Shown: piece by piece, positions 21,016-31,633 of the stretch | Layout: every line of letters begins with the position of its first letter | How positions within the stretch are numbered: position 1 is the first letter of the stretch | From: Anodontia alba | Lineage: Eukaryota > Mollusca > Bivalvia > Lucinida > Lucinidae | Assembly: GCA_964016985.1 (NCBI GenBank) | Contig: OZ024828.1 | Span: 83,406,308 to 83,470,307 of the forward strand | DNA: 64,000 nucleotides | Reading direction: 5' to 3' | The notes under the pieces: generated by a model | What the model was told of the DNA's origin: nothing | What the model saw: only the letters and a program-made list of their open reading frames with translations | Database searches by the model: none | Made by a program: the position numbers and the translations under genes

Positions 21016-22222
21016 ATGGCGGCACCGGCGCAGGAAGAGACCCGTGCAATAATAAAGTTTTGTGTGGACCTAGGAAAAACACCAACAGAGACGATGAAAA
21101 TGATGAAGGATGCTAATCGATCTTCAAATGTAAGCAGATCTCTTGTTTTTAAGTGGCATAAAAGATTTTCGGAGGGTAGGGAGTCTCTAAAAGACGACAC
21201 TGGGAGAGGACGGAAAAGAATCGTGAACGCTGGGACAGTAGCAGCAGTGAAGAGCCTTATCGAGGAGGACCGTAGATTGACTGTTAGTGACATTTCAACA
21301 AAAGTAGGCGTTAGTTATGGCAGCGTCCACTCGATTTTGAGAAACCAGCTGAAGATGTCAAAGGTTCATGCGCGCTGGGTGCCGAGATTACTAAAAAATG
21401 CAGAAAAGGAACGACGTGTTCAAGATTCTCTGTCTTTCCTACGGCAGTATGAGAGGCACGGAGACGCTTTCCTCGACAGAATTATAACTACAGACGAGAC
21501 GTGGCTCTGGTTTTACGACCCAGAGACGAAGCAGCAGTCCTCTGTGTGGAAGAGAAATTCATCCCCACCCCCACAGAAGGCCAGGGTCAGCCGGTCCGGA
21601 GGGAAGTACATGTTTATCATGTTTATGGACAGACGGGGTATGCTGCTGTGCCATTCCCTGCCTAAGGACCAGACGGTGAATGCCGACTACTATTCTAAGG
21701 TAAAAAACATTTTCCTTACTATTTTTATTAACAAATGAACTATAATTAAAACATTTAACATTTCTAATAAATGTTCTTCTTTTCAGGGCCGGCAGGTTTG
21801 TTTTCAAATGAATAAATCTGGGTATTCAATTTCATGTTTTTCAGGTTCTCAGACGTGACCTGATACACGCACTGCAGAAGAAGAGGCCCGGCATTCCGAT
21901 CGAGAGATATATTCTTCACCAGGATAATGCCCCGGCACACAGGGCGGACACCACCCGGCTTGAACTCGACCTGATGGGATTAAAGACTATCGACCACAGC
22001 CCTTATTCCCCGGACCTGGCTCCCATGGACTTTGCCGTTTTCCCGGAAATTAAAGCACAGCTCAAGGGATGAAGATTTACGTCACTGGAGGAGCTTACAT
22101 ACTCAACACATGGCATCATTCGTCAGTTCGACTCAGCGTGGTATCAGAAGGTGTTTAGCAAGTGGGTGGAGCGACACAGGAAGTGTGTTGAGTGTAGAGG
22201 CGAGTACTTTGAAAAGCGCTGA
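21016..22222 (+). pseudogene. Mariner transposase (D,D34D), one intron, one premature TGA
   Basis: Exon 1 (21016-21699, 228 codons) starts at an ATG and holds the DNA-binding half: helix-turn-helix segments around residues 15-60 and 85-110, then KVHARWVPRLL and the first catalytic Asp in ITTDETW. An AAG|GTAAAA donor and TTTTTCAG acceptor define a 145-bp intron (21700-21844). Exon 2 resumes in frame with VLRRDLIHAL, then HQDNAPAHRAD (second Asp) and YSPDLAPMDF (third Asp), exactly 34 residues between the last two. A TGA at 22070-22072 stops the frame after LKG. Beyond it the same frame continues 49 codons to a natural TGA at 22220 with GEYFEK, a typical mariner C-terminus, so total length would be about 353 residues. 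A single nonsense change therefore separates it from a full-length protein. The transposase cuts and pastes the element in the nucleus. Confidence 0.88.
21700..21844 (+). other. Intron in mariner transposase
   Basis: GT...AG boundaries, a pyrimidine-rich 3' end and phase 0 placement join two conserved transposase blocks. An alternative AG at 21785-21786 would break the frame. Most mariner transposases have no intron. Confidence 0.75.
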
Positions 22223-22462
22223 CTTGCAACGTAAGTAGTCAACGTCGAAACGTCATCTTGACGTCGTTACCGTGCGCCGGTACCACTACACTAACCATTT
22301 AAGAATGGTTGCTATGGGAGACCCACTGGACCTATCGTACCCAAAGTTAACAGACATATAGAAAAATGCCGATATATAATTACTATGTATATTTGATCTC
22401 ATTATCCGTAAAAACAAAATTACTGTAACGAAAGTTCACGTATTTTTTGATCCACCCTCGTA

Positions 22463-23520
22463 CAAGTCACCCCAATGTCTCCTACCAAGTTTGGAGTCAA
22501 TTGGCCTTTCAGTGCAGGAGAAGAAGCTAAATATAGATTTTCAAGATGGCGGCCATGGTGGCCATCTGGGATTTCGGATCAGAACAATTTTAGCTATATT
22601 TGATCTACAAATCACCCTGATGCTTCCTACTAAGTTTCAAGTCAAGTGACTTTTGGGTTTAGGAGAAGAAGCGAAAAAATACATTTTCAAGATAGCCGCC
22701 ATGATTTTAGCTATTTTTGATCTACAAGTCACCCAAATGCTTCCTACCAAGTTTCGAGTCAACTGGCCTGTCGGTTCAGGAGAAGAAGAGAAAAATAGAT
22801 TTTCAAGATGGCTGCCATGGCGCACATCCTGGTTTTAAAATCGGCACGATTTTAGCTATTTTTGATCTACAAGTCACCCCAATGCTTCCTAGCAAGTTTG
22901 GAGTCAACTGGCCTCTCGGTTCAGGAGAAGAAGCGAAAAATAGATTTTCAAGATGGCGGCCATGGCGGCCATCTTGGATTTCCGATAGGCACTATTTTAG
23001 CTATTTTTTTATCTATAAGTCACCCCAATGCTTCCTACCAAGTTTGGAGTCAATTGGCTTTTGGGTTTAGGAGTAGAAGCGAAAAATAGATTTTCAAGAT
23101 GGCCGCCATGGCAGCCATCTTGGATTTCCGATCGGCACGATTTTAGCTATTTTTGATCTACAAGTCACCCTGGTGCTTCCTAGCAAGTTTGGAGTCAATT
23201 GGCCTTTCCGTTCAGGAGAAGAAGCGAAAAATAGATTTTCAAGATGGCGGCCATGGCGGCCATCTTGGATTTCCGATCAGCACGATTTTAGCTATTTTTG
23301 ATCTACAAGACATCCCGATGCTTCCTAGCAAGTTTGGAGTCAATTGGCCTTTCCGTTCAGGAGAAGAAGAGAAAAATAGATTTTCAAGATGGCGGCTATA
23401 GCGGCCATCTTGGATTTCCGATTGGCACGATTTTAGCTATTTTTGATCTGCAAGTCACCCTGATGCTTCCTACCAAGTATCAAGTCAATTGGTCCAGGGG
23501 TGTAGGAGGAGTAGGCTTTT
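22463..23520 (+). repeat. 145-bp satellite array (R1), about 7 units
   Basis: These are the cleanest units in the window; successive TTTTAGCTATTTTTGATCT motifs start at 23141, 23286 and 23430. Each has CAAGATGGCGGC followed by GCGGCCATCTTGG. The unit at 20450-20630 left of the mariner belongs to the same array. Confidence 0.93.
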
Positions 23521-23814
23521 AAAGCAATCCTTGACGCCGCACAACGGACGACGCATGACGGACATTGACTGACCACAATAGCTCACCATGAGCACTTCGT
23601 GCTCAGGTGAGCTAAAAATAAAATCAATATGCAGGCTGACATTTGCTGCTTGCATATACATGTACTAAAGCCCCCTTCTGCATGAGGTTTTATGTGATAT
23701 CAGTACCCTAATGGTAATTATCCCTCCCATCTACAGACTGATCTATGCTTTCCTATGACCAGGACATCTCTTAGCTCTAGATAGCAGGGACACCCCGGTA
23801 AGGCTTTTACTGAT

Positions 23815-23915
23815 TTCTTCATGAAAACATATGTTGTGGGTACTCATTAGAAGTGCCTCAGCGAAGCACTTCTAATGAGTACCAACAACGTATGTTTTCA
23901 TGGAGGAATAAAACA
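23815..23915. repeat. Hairpin element, family A
   Basis: AACATATGTTGTGGGTACTC and GAGTACCAACAACGTATG arms around AGTGCCTCAGCGAAGCACT. Confidence 0.85.
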
Positions 23916-24521
23916 TATCAGTATTTTAGGGCTGCATGAAAGGATCTTATCTGGAACTATGCATTTCCAGCTAATAGCGGATCAATTTGTATTTCCCAGT
24001 CTTAAACATCTCCTGAACAAAGCTCTCTAAAATCCCCTGTAGTCCAGGGCTATTTTCAAACAACAACCTTATGAATAAGGAAAACATCATAAATCATACG
24101 ATTTCCAAGCAACTCAATTTTCTATCTCTCTCAAATTCCATCTCGATTCAATCTATAGACCGCTAAAGTTACTCTACTCTTTATCAGTTGCCGGCAGCAG
24201 ATCAAATTATTTCCGATGATTTTTGTCACTCTTGTTCAACATTGTCTCTTATGTTCTCCCACTTTTATGGCTATGGCTAGGTCAAGCAAAAAGAAACATT
24301 ACTATGAGTGGAAATGGCAATGAAAAGAATCAGACTGCTCATTAATCCGAGAATTCTCCAGACTTTATTACAAAGCACATGGTTTATTTTCTGGATTGGC
24401 AGAGGAGAAAAAAAAAAAAATTAGCTAAAAAAAAAATAAATAAAAAACACACAAAAACTCAGGTCATGTGTACTTCAGCTCATATGTAGCATTATGATCA
24501 GGGCCTATAGCTTAAAAACTT
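23916..24521. other. Unassigned intron stretch
   Basis: AT-rich sequence with an A-rich patch at 24408-24450. No gene, RNA or repeat was recognised. Confidence 0.4.
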
Positions 24522-24725
24522 TCACCCTATAGTCCTGCTGAACATGGATATGCCCAACCTTTGCAAACAGTGTAGATCCAGATCAGTTGGCTTCTGAACT
24601 GATCTGGATCTGCATTGTTTGCCATTAAGTATGTGAATTTGTATCAACAACCTGGATCAAGTAATCTGATTGGCTGAAGAGAAGTGGGCAAGGCATCTTA
24701 ATTTATTCAGCAGGACAAGGGTTAA
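24522..24725. mobile_element. PiggyBac-like MITE, family G, reverse orientation
   Basis: The right end TTCAGCAGGACAAGGGTTAA is intact, while the left end AGTCCTGCTGAA has lost its TTAA. Central hairpin GATCCAGATCAGTTGGCTTC with its complement. Confidence 0.75.
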
Positions 24726-25619
24726 TATACAGCAGCAGACAATATTTTAACCCTTAGGCTGCTAAGAAAAAAATGAATCAAGCCTGTAAGAGGGGGTACC
24801 TCTACTCGAGAAGTCATTACTCCTTTAATTTTGCCTCGAATTACATGGAATTTTCACATACAATTTGCCGATTGTAGGTGGCCATTTTAAAAGAGAAGGG
24901 ATGGTCACATGACTAGAAAGTCACGTGTAAACCGGGAACTGTTTAAGACACTTTATAAAAATAAAAAAAAAAATAAAAATTTACAAGGGACCAGTGCCTA
25001 CTGTGTACTATTGCGAATGAAACAAGTGACATACAAAGGTTCTACTGTTATTCCTACTTCTTCCTTACTGGAAATGATTCAGGTGTTATGGGCTTTTTTT
25101 CCAGAAAATCGTGATCAATCTGTTGAAGTGAGTGCTGAAATTAATGGCAGCTTGATATTTGGTATTCTCAGTCTTTTTAGTGGGGGTAAAATCCAGCACC
25201 TGACTATCTAATGACAAGAGGCCCACTGGCCACGATTCGCTCACCTGAGTGACATAGCCACTGCAGACATGCAGATGTTATGCAACATTTATCCAATCCT
25301 ATCATCGCAACTAATGAAAATATCATCATTTGAGCAGTTCTTAGTTTTGAAGAAGAATATATGGGCCTGACAGTCAATGGAGCATGATCATGAATAAACT
25401 ATCAATCACATTTCAACAGAAGGATCAATGTGAAATTTGGTGGAAATTGGCTAAGTGGTTTCTGAAGAATCGTGATTTTATACATGTAAACAGCCCAGTG
25501 GCAGGGACATATTATAAATATAAATCAGATGATGGCCATCTTAGATTTCCAATCAGAACAATTTTAACTACTGTTGATCTACAAGTCACTTCGATACTTT
25601 CAATATAAATGTATATGGC

Positions 25620-27400
25620 CCACACAAATAGGGAAGCAAATTTGACCTTGGAGGTAAAAAGGTCAAATGTCAACATAAACCATCATTTGAGCAATTTTGG
25701 TAGATCTCCTGTCCCCTATAATTTGTGCAAAGATTAGGACCCAGGGCTTATTTGGTTATGGAGAAGAAGATTTTTAAAGGTTTTTACCATATATTGGCAT
25801 GGCAGCCATTTTGATCAATGGACCATACCCATTTTAGCAATCTTTCATTCTCCTGCCCACGGAGGCTCCGCATGAAATTTGAGCAACACTGGCCCGGAGG
25901 CTTCAGAGGAAAAGCCATTTGAAATTATCAACATTTTTTCCATACAAATGTATGGCGCCCATACAAATGCATACAGAAGCAAACTTGACCTCCCCGTAAA
26001 AAGGTTAAATGTCAATGTATGACAATTATTTTAGCAACTTTGGTAGACCGCCCGTTCCAGATGATATATGCAAAGATTCAGCCACAAGCCATCCTCGGTT
26101 TTGGAGAATAAGATTTTTAAATGTTTTTTCCCATGCAAATGCATAAGGAAGCAACTTGACCTTGCCGTAAAAAGGTCAAATGTCAATGTATGACCATTAT
26201 TTTAGCAACTTTGGTAGACCCCCTGTCCCCGATGATTTATGCAAATATTCAGCCCCAAAGCATCCTCTGTTCTAGAGAAGAAGATTTATAAAGGTTTTTA
26301 CCATATATGGGCATGGCGCCCATCTTGGTCAATGAACCGTGACCATTTTAGCAATCTTTTGTTCCCCCTACCTAAGGAGGCTCCATATGAAATTTGAGCA
26401 AAATTGGCCCAGAGGCTCCAGAGAAGAAGTTGTTTGAAATTCTGAACATTTTTCCCATACAAATGCATAAGGAAGCAAAATTGACCTTAACGTAAAAAAG
26501 ATCAAATGTCAATGTACGACCGTTATTTTAGCAATTATGGTAGCCCTCTTGTTCCCGAAGATATATGCAAAGATTCAGCCATAAGGCATGCTCAGTTTTG
26601 GAGAATAAGATTTTTAAAGGTTTTTCCCATACAAATGCACAGGGAAGCAAACTTGACCTTGCCGTAAAAAGGTCAAACGTCAACGTACGACAATTCTTTT
26701 AGCAATGTTGGTAGACCTCCCGTCCTCGATGATTCCTGCCAAGGTTCAGCCCAAAGGCATTCTCGGTTCTGAAGGAGAAGATTTTTAAAGGTTTTTACCA
26801 TATATGGGCGTGGCGGCCATCTTGGTCAACGGACCGTGACCATTTTAGCAATTTTTTGTTCCCCCACCCTAAGGAGGCTCCATATGAAATTTGAGCAAAA
26901 TTGGCCCAGAGGCTCCAGAGGAGAAGTTGTTTGAAATTCTGGTCATTTTTCCCATACAAATGCATAAGGAAGCAAAATTGACCTTAACGTAAAAAGGTCA
27001 AATGTCAATGTACGACCATTATTTTAGCAATTTTGGTAGCTCTCCTGTTCCCAAAGATATATGCAAAGATTCAGCCATAAGGCATGCTCGGTTTTGGAGA
27101 AGAAGATTTTTAAAGGTTTTTCCCATACAAATGCATAGGGAAGCAAACTTGACCTTGCCGTAAAAAGGTCAAACGTCAACGTACGACAATTCTTTTAGCA
27201 ATTTTGGTAGACCTCCCGTCCTCGATGATTCCTGTAAAGGTTCAGCCCCAAGGCATTCTCGGTTCTGGAGAAGAAGATTTTTAAAGGTTTTTACCATATA
27301 TGGGCGTGGCGGCCATCTTGGTTAACGAACCGCGACCATTTTAGCAATTTTTCGTTCCCCCACCCTAAGGAGGCTCCATATGAAATTTGAGCAAAATTGG
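25620..27400 (+). repeat. R2 satellite with a higher-order unit of about 495 bp
   Basis: TTTTTACCATATATGGGC recurs near 26296, 26791 and 27289, giving a 495-bp period. Within it, blocks with TTTTTCCCATACAAATGC, ACCTTGCCGTAAAAAGGTCA and GTTTTGGAGAAGAAGATTTT occur twice, so the unit is itself a dimer of unequal parts. The last two units are nearly identical and the first are diverged. Confidence 0.85.
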
Positions 27401-27439
27401 CTCAGCTGTTTCAGAGGAGAAGTCGTTTGAAAATGTTAA

Positions 27440-27525
27440 CGGACGGACGCACGGACGGACGGACGCACGGACGCACGGACGGACGGACGCACGGACGGAC
27501 GGACGGACGGACGGACGACGGACGA
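27440..27525 (+). repeat. (ACGG)n microsatellite
   Basis: ACGG and ACGC tetramers alternate for about 85 bp, directly before the terminal hairpin of the Helitron-like element. A similar tract occupies the same position in family 2 (6054-6105 and near 59985-60020). Confidence 0.95.
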
Positions 27526-27832
27526 AAAGTGATCACAATAGCTCATCCTGAGCAGAGCTCAGGTGAGCTAAAAAGTGGCGTGTTTGTATGAAAGTAAGTT
27601 CACTCCTGTATGAGAACACTTGCTCTGAATGGTTGCATGTGGTATATAGTAAGTTTGACAGGCTTTAGAGTCGGCAGACCCCACCAGCGCGACAACAGTC
27701 GTGATTAGCAGCCTAAGGGTTAAGTAGAAAAAAAATAAAAAAAGTGACTTTGCTTTTTTTGTGTCAAATTCAAACCGAAAATGTCAAATCCAGGCTAAAT
27801 TTTGGGGATTTTATTTTTTCATCGGCTTTCTG

Positions 27833-28043
27833 TTAACTTTTGTCATGCTGAATAAATTAAGATGCCATGCCCACTTCTAATTTTCATCCAATCAGTCTAC
27901 TTGATCCAGATTGTTATACTTAATGGCAAACAGTGTAGCTCCAGATCAGTTGGTTTCTGAAGAAGCCAACTGATCTAGATCTACAATGTTTGCAAAAGCA
28001 GGATATATCCAGGTTTAGCTGGACTATTATTAATAAGGGTTAA
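27833..28043. mobile_element. PiggyBac-like MITE, family G
   Basis: TTAACTTTTGTCATGCTGAA on the left and AATAAGGGTTAA on the right, with central hairpin AGTTGGTTTCTGAAGAAGCC. Confidence 0.7.
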
Positions 28044-28084
28044 AATGTTGAAACATTGCAAAATTACACCTAACATAGGACTTG

Positions 28085-28330
28085 TTAACCCTTAAAGCGC
28101 CAATCACAACAATTGTCATCTGCTTTGTCTTCTGCTTGTGATTTTAAAAGTCATTTCTGCAAACAGTGTGGACCCAGATCAGACTGCTCCTTTAGGAGCA
28201 GTCTGATCAGGGTCCACACTGTTTGCCGGTATGCGAAAAATAAGTTTGAAAAGTTTGCAAGAATATTCAGCAGACAACATAAACAGACGACATTTTCAGA
28301 TGCATTTTTTCTTGGCGCTTTAAGGGTTAA
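28085..28330. mobile_element. PiggyBac-like MITE, family D, carrying hairpin module E
   Basis: Ends TTAACCCTTAAAGCGCCAAT and CTTGGCGCTTTAAGGGTTAA form a clean inverted repeat with TTAA at both borders. Inside, 28156-28228 is an almost perfect hairpin of module E (GCAAACAGTGTGGACCCAG and complement around CTCCTTTAGGAG). Confidence 0.85.
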
Positions 28331-28371
28331 GGAAGAATAGTTGATGATAATTCTGCGACAATTTTTACTTA

Positions 28372-28480
28372 TTTTTCCATAAAAACATACATTGTGGTAT
28401 TTTTTTGAAGCGCTTTGGTGAGGCGCTTCTAGTGAGTACTCACAACATATGTTTTTATAGAGAAGTGGAGAAAATTGCAT
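28372..28480. repeat. Hairpin element, family A (diverged)
   Basis: ACATACATTGTGGTATTTTT and GAGTACTCACAACATATGTT arms around GAAGCGCTTTGGTGAGGCGC. Confidence 0.7.
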
Positions 28481-28676
28481 ATAACAAAAATATGCAATTA
28501 TTCTAGAAAAACAATAGCATTTTTTTAATTAAACTGTCAAAAACTTTTTTCCTGTCTAAGGTTTACAAACCAAATGAACCACATATCCTTCAACTTGACA
28601 ACCAATTAAAGTGGAGGATACTAAATGTCAACATTATCAAAGAAACTGCACTGTAAATTAAACTAGATTGCGCAGT

Positions 28677-28949
28677 CGTCACAAAATCCCCATGCTCTGT
28701 GCTAATGTTGCTAATAGCGTGACATCACAAAATCCCCATGCTCTGTGCTAATGTTGCTAATAGTGTGACATCATAAAATCCCCATGCTCTGTGCTAATGT
28801 TGCTAATAGCGTGACATCATAAAATCCCCATGCTCTGTGCTGATGTTGCTAATAGAGTGACATCATAAAATCCCCATGCTCTGTGCTAATGTTGCTAATA
28901 GTGTGACATCATAAAATCCCCATGCTCTGTGCTAACGTTGCTAATAGCT
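28677..28949 (+). repeat. 46-bp tandem repeat, about six units
   Basis: The unit contains AAAATCCCCATGCTCTGTGC followed by TAATGTTGCTAATAGCGTGA and CATCAT. Units differ by only a few bases. Confidence 0.95.
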
Positions 28950-29219
28950 TGACTGACAGACAGAAAAATAATGTTGCTCTCGCACGTCCTTACCACGAGG
29001 GTAAGTGATATAGCAAGTTTGGTTAAATTCCACCCAGTGGTTTAGGAGGACATAGCGTGACAGACCTACAGAAGGATGGAGGTGTTCACAATATCTCTAT
29101 CGATAAAGTGTGACCATAATAATGGCATAGGAAAGCACTGCATAATACCCCACCCTGGTATGTGTTGAACTAGAAATGTCAGAAAGCAATCTTTTCAACA
29201 AAAAAATATGGATATTGTC

Positions 29220-29312
29220 CTTGTCTCTTCATAAAAACATATTTTTTGGGTACTCATTAGAAATACCTAACTGAGGCACTTCAAATGAGTACTCACAATA
29301 TATGTTTTTATC
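29220..29312. repeat. Hairpin element, family A (diverged)
   Basis: AAAACATATTTTTTGGGTAC and GAGTACTCACAATATATGTT arms around AATACCTAACTGAGGCACTT. Confidence 0.65.
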
Positions 29313-29544
29313 TCTTTACCCAGCCTGGTTGAATGACAAACTCTGCTGCTTTCCATCATAGCAGCTCTCCTGCAGACATTTTTTTGATGGGTGGGACCAA
29401 GTGGATGAAAGGAACATCGAGTTAATGCAAGGAAACGATCACTTTTATAAAGAGCCAAAACTTCAATGAAAGTTATATTGCCAAAATGGGATTCAAATCT
29501 GACACCCCTGGATCTGCAGTCAGACATCAAAAGCATGCTAATGG

Positions 29545-29776
29545 ATAACCCATTATATACTGAATAGACTCTCCCACACTATATATTGGAAGAGTCCAAT
29601 TTCAATTTTAGGTACGTCCGGCTATGAGATTTACATATTCATAGAGAAAAATGGCTAAATTATTTGCAACCAGTGGAGACCCTGATCAGACGTCGCATTC
29701 TGCAGCTCTCGTCTGATCCAGGTCTGCACTGTTTGCCAATTACCCCTTTACGGGTCTCCCGACTACAATGGGTTAA
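29545..29776. mobile_element. PiggyBac-like MITE, family H
   Basis: ATAACCCATTATATACTGAA on the left and GACTACAATGGGTTAA on the right, with a degenerate module E (GCAACCAGTGGAGACCCTGA) inside. Confidence 0.65.
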
Positions 29777-30018
29777 TGGAATGTCTGCTTTTACAGAACA
29801 GAAAAAAAGCTGAAAATCCCCTGCTGACTAGATTTCCCAAAACACTGGTGCCGTTAGGAAATTATTGTCTAGGCAGTGATATAATTGGACCCTTTTCTTT
29901 AAACTTGGTGACAGGGACGTCAAACTGTCAATTCTGAATGGTTTGTGCTGTGTCACATACAAAAAGGACCCTTAGTGTGTACACCAGATAAAACATTATG
30001 TTTCTCAACCAAAATTTA

Positions 30019-30218
30019 TTAACCTTTAATGCGAAGCATTCTGGGTAAAATTTTCAGCAGACAACATTTTGAAATATTTTTTCTAGATTTTGTTTCTCCC
30101 CAGAAAACAGGATTTAACATTTCATGCAAATTGTCTCCAATGTTTTCTGGGAAAAATAAGAAAAATATCACATTTTGATTTTTTATTTTTCTGAGAGAAG
30201 ATGACATTTCATGTGAAT

Positions 30219-30314
<96 letters not shown>

Positions 30315-30450
30315 ATAAAAATAAGGCTTGACATTTCATGTAAGTCATCTTTGTAGCATGAATTCTCATGAAATGACATATCTTATTTTTTTGGAAAAAC
30401 AATATCAGATGTTAATTTCATGTATGATTTCGTTTAGTACTTTAAGGGTT
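30019..30450. mobile_element. Composite of MITE families C and D with a (TG)46 insert
   Basis: The left end TTAACCTTTAATGCGAAGCA looks like family C and the right end TACTTTAAGGGTTAA like family D; both keep TTAA. A 92-bp TG run (30221-30312) sits in the right half and gives a spurious His-Thr reading frame on the minus strand. Confidence 0.6.
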
Positions 30451-30487
30451 AATTTAATTTTAAGGCTTTCAGTCCTGAGGACCAAAC

Positions 30488-30572
30488 CAGATGCCTGGGC
30501 AAACAGTGTAGCTCCTGATGAGATGGTTCATTATGAGCAGTCTCATCAGGATCTGTACTGTTTGCCATTCTG
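30488..30572. repeat. Hairpin module E
   Basis: GGCAAACAGTGTAGCTCCTG and CAGGATCTGTACTGTTTGCC arms around AGATGGTTCATTATGAGCAG. Confidence 0.7.
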
Positions 30573-30779
30573 TTTTGAATTTTGACTGACATCCCTATTT
30601 GCAACAATGGAAATGCCCAAATTCAGTAATGGAATAGTCCATTTCATTAACTCAGGGTGGAAAGGGTTAATCTGGACGTACTAGAATTTCCCACTCAGTT
30701 GACTGGTGAAATCCCATTAAAACATGTATGTTTGCACAACTTTAGATAAGGCAATTTTTTTTCAACCAATAAAACCGTG

Positions 30780-31326
30780 AAATGATAATACCCCACCATT
30801 ATCGTGTGCTGGGCATGTAACTCTGTCATAAGTTGACGTAATTTGCCCATTTGCAATCCCAAACCAGATCTCCACAATATCTGCACATACCAACTTTGGT
30901 GAAAATCCATTGATAGTTACTCAATTTATTTGTCAGGAAATGAGAATACTGAGGTGTGGCTGGCAGATAACTCTGTCAAACATTGATGAAATTTGCCCAC
31001 TAGCAATCCTAAACCAGATCTCTACAAAATCAATGCATATACAATGTACCAAGTTTGGTGAAGTCTACTGACATTTACTCAAGTTATCATCCAGAAATGA
31101 AAATATGGAAGTGCGATGGGCAGATAACTCTGTCAAAAATCCACGAAATTTGCCCATTAACAATCCCCAAAAATATCTCCACAATATCAATGCACATACC
31201 AAGTTTGATGAAAATACATCATTTTTACACAAGTTATCATCCAGAAACGAAGGACGGTTGACAGATAGACACATGTATGTCCAACGTGAAACCATAATAC
31301 CTGCCACTATCATTTGGCAGGGTATA
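30780..31326 (+). mobile_element. Helitron-like element, family 3 (3' part) with about 150-bp tandem units
   Basis: Three units share GCAGATAACTCTGTCAAA, GAAATTTGCCCA, CCAGATCTCCACAATAT and CATACCAAGTTTGGTGAA. After the array come a GACAGATAGACA stretch and the hairpin CTGCCACTATCATTTGGCAG followed by GGTATAAAA. This is the same array, microsatellite, hairpin, ATAAAA order as families 1 and 2. No 5' end was found. Confidence 0.55.
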
Positions 31327-31349
31327 AAAAGTACTTATAATTTTGTTAT

Positions 31350-31455
31350 TTCTTCAAAATAACATACATTGTGGGAACTCATTAGAAGTGCCTCAATGAT
31401 GCACTTCTAATGAGTACTCACAACACATATTTTTGTTGAAAAATAAGAAAACTAT
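31350..31455. repeat. Hairpin element, family A
   Basis: ACATACATTGTGGGAACTCA and TGAGTACTCACAACACATAT arms around GTGCCTCAATGATGCAC. Confidence 0.8.
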
Positions 31456-31591
31456 TATGCCGACACCCCCTCTTATCATGAGCTATGAGTTTGGAGAATA
31501 AAGGAAGCTGTTGTTTGCTTTGACATTTAGAAGACACTTATCCAATGTACTTCTTATACCCAAAAACAAACACTTGATTCATAGTAATAGA

Positions 31592-31633
31592 CAAGGGGCA
31601 GGGGTGGGTGGGGGTGGGAGGGGGTGGGGGTGG
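31592..31633 (+). other. G-rich tract with quadruplex spacing
   Basis: Six or more runs of three to five G separated by one or two bases, inside otherwise AT-rich DNA. Confidence 0.7.

Larger units (their letters stand above)
20632..22460 (+). mobile_element. Mariner transposon, nearly intact, with TA duplication
   Basis: Terminal inverted repeats CGAGGGTGTATCAAAAAATA (left) and its near-complement TATTTTTTGATCCACCCTCG (right) lie inside TA duplications at 20630-20631 and 22461-22462. The 1,829-bp length exceeds the usual 1.3 kb because of a long 5' leader and an intron in the transposase gene. Confidence 0.93.
20245..23617 (+). mobile_element. Helitron-like element, family 1, copy 3 (split by mariner)
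   Basis: The 5' end is ACAAGAGGCCCACGGGCC (hairpin) then CGCTCACCTGAGTGACAG. The 3' end is the hairpin TGAGCACTTCGTGCTCA followed by GGTGAGCTAAAA. The leader (GCAGATGTTATGCAACATTT) matches copy 4 at 25214. The interior is R1 satellite, interrupted at 20632-22460 by a mariner inserted in the TA of GATCTACAAG, a site intact in the neighbouring units. Confidence 0.82.
25214..27574 (+). mobile_element. Helitron-like element, family 1, copy 4
   Basis: The 5' end ACAAGAGGCCCACTGGCC, then CGCTCACCTGAGTGACAT; the 3' end CACAATAGCTCATCCTGAGC, then CAGGTGAGCTAAAA. The leader matches copy 3. The interior is the long R2 satellite, and an (ACGG)n tract at 27440-27525 precedes the terminal hairpin. No protein is encoded. 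Confidence 0.82.

Noticed and set aside
17130..23522. Repeat-protein genes (open frames of 70 to 140 codons)
   Set aside because: Frames follow the 145-bp satellite in all phases, lack conserved starts, and the period is not a multiple of three.
28677..28949. CRISPR-like array
   Set aside because: Units are contiguous identical repeats without variable spacers, and the DNA is eukaryotic.
30019..30402. His-Thr repeat protein
   Set aside because: Translation of the TG dinucleotide run on the opposite strand.
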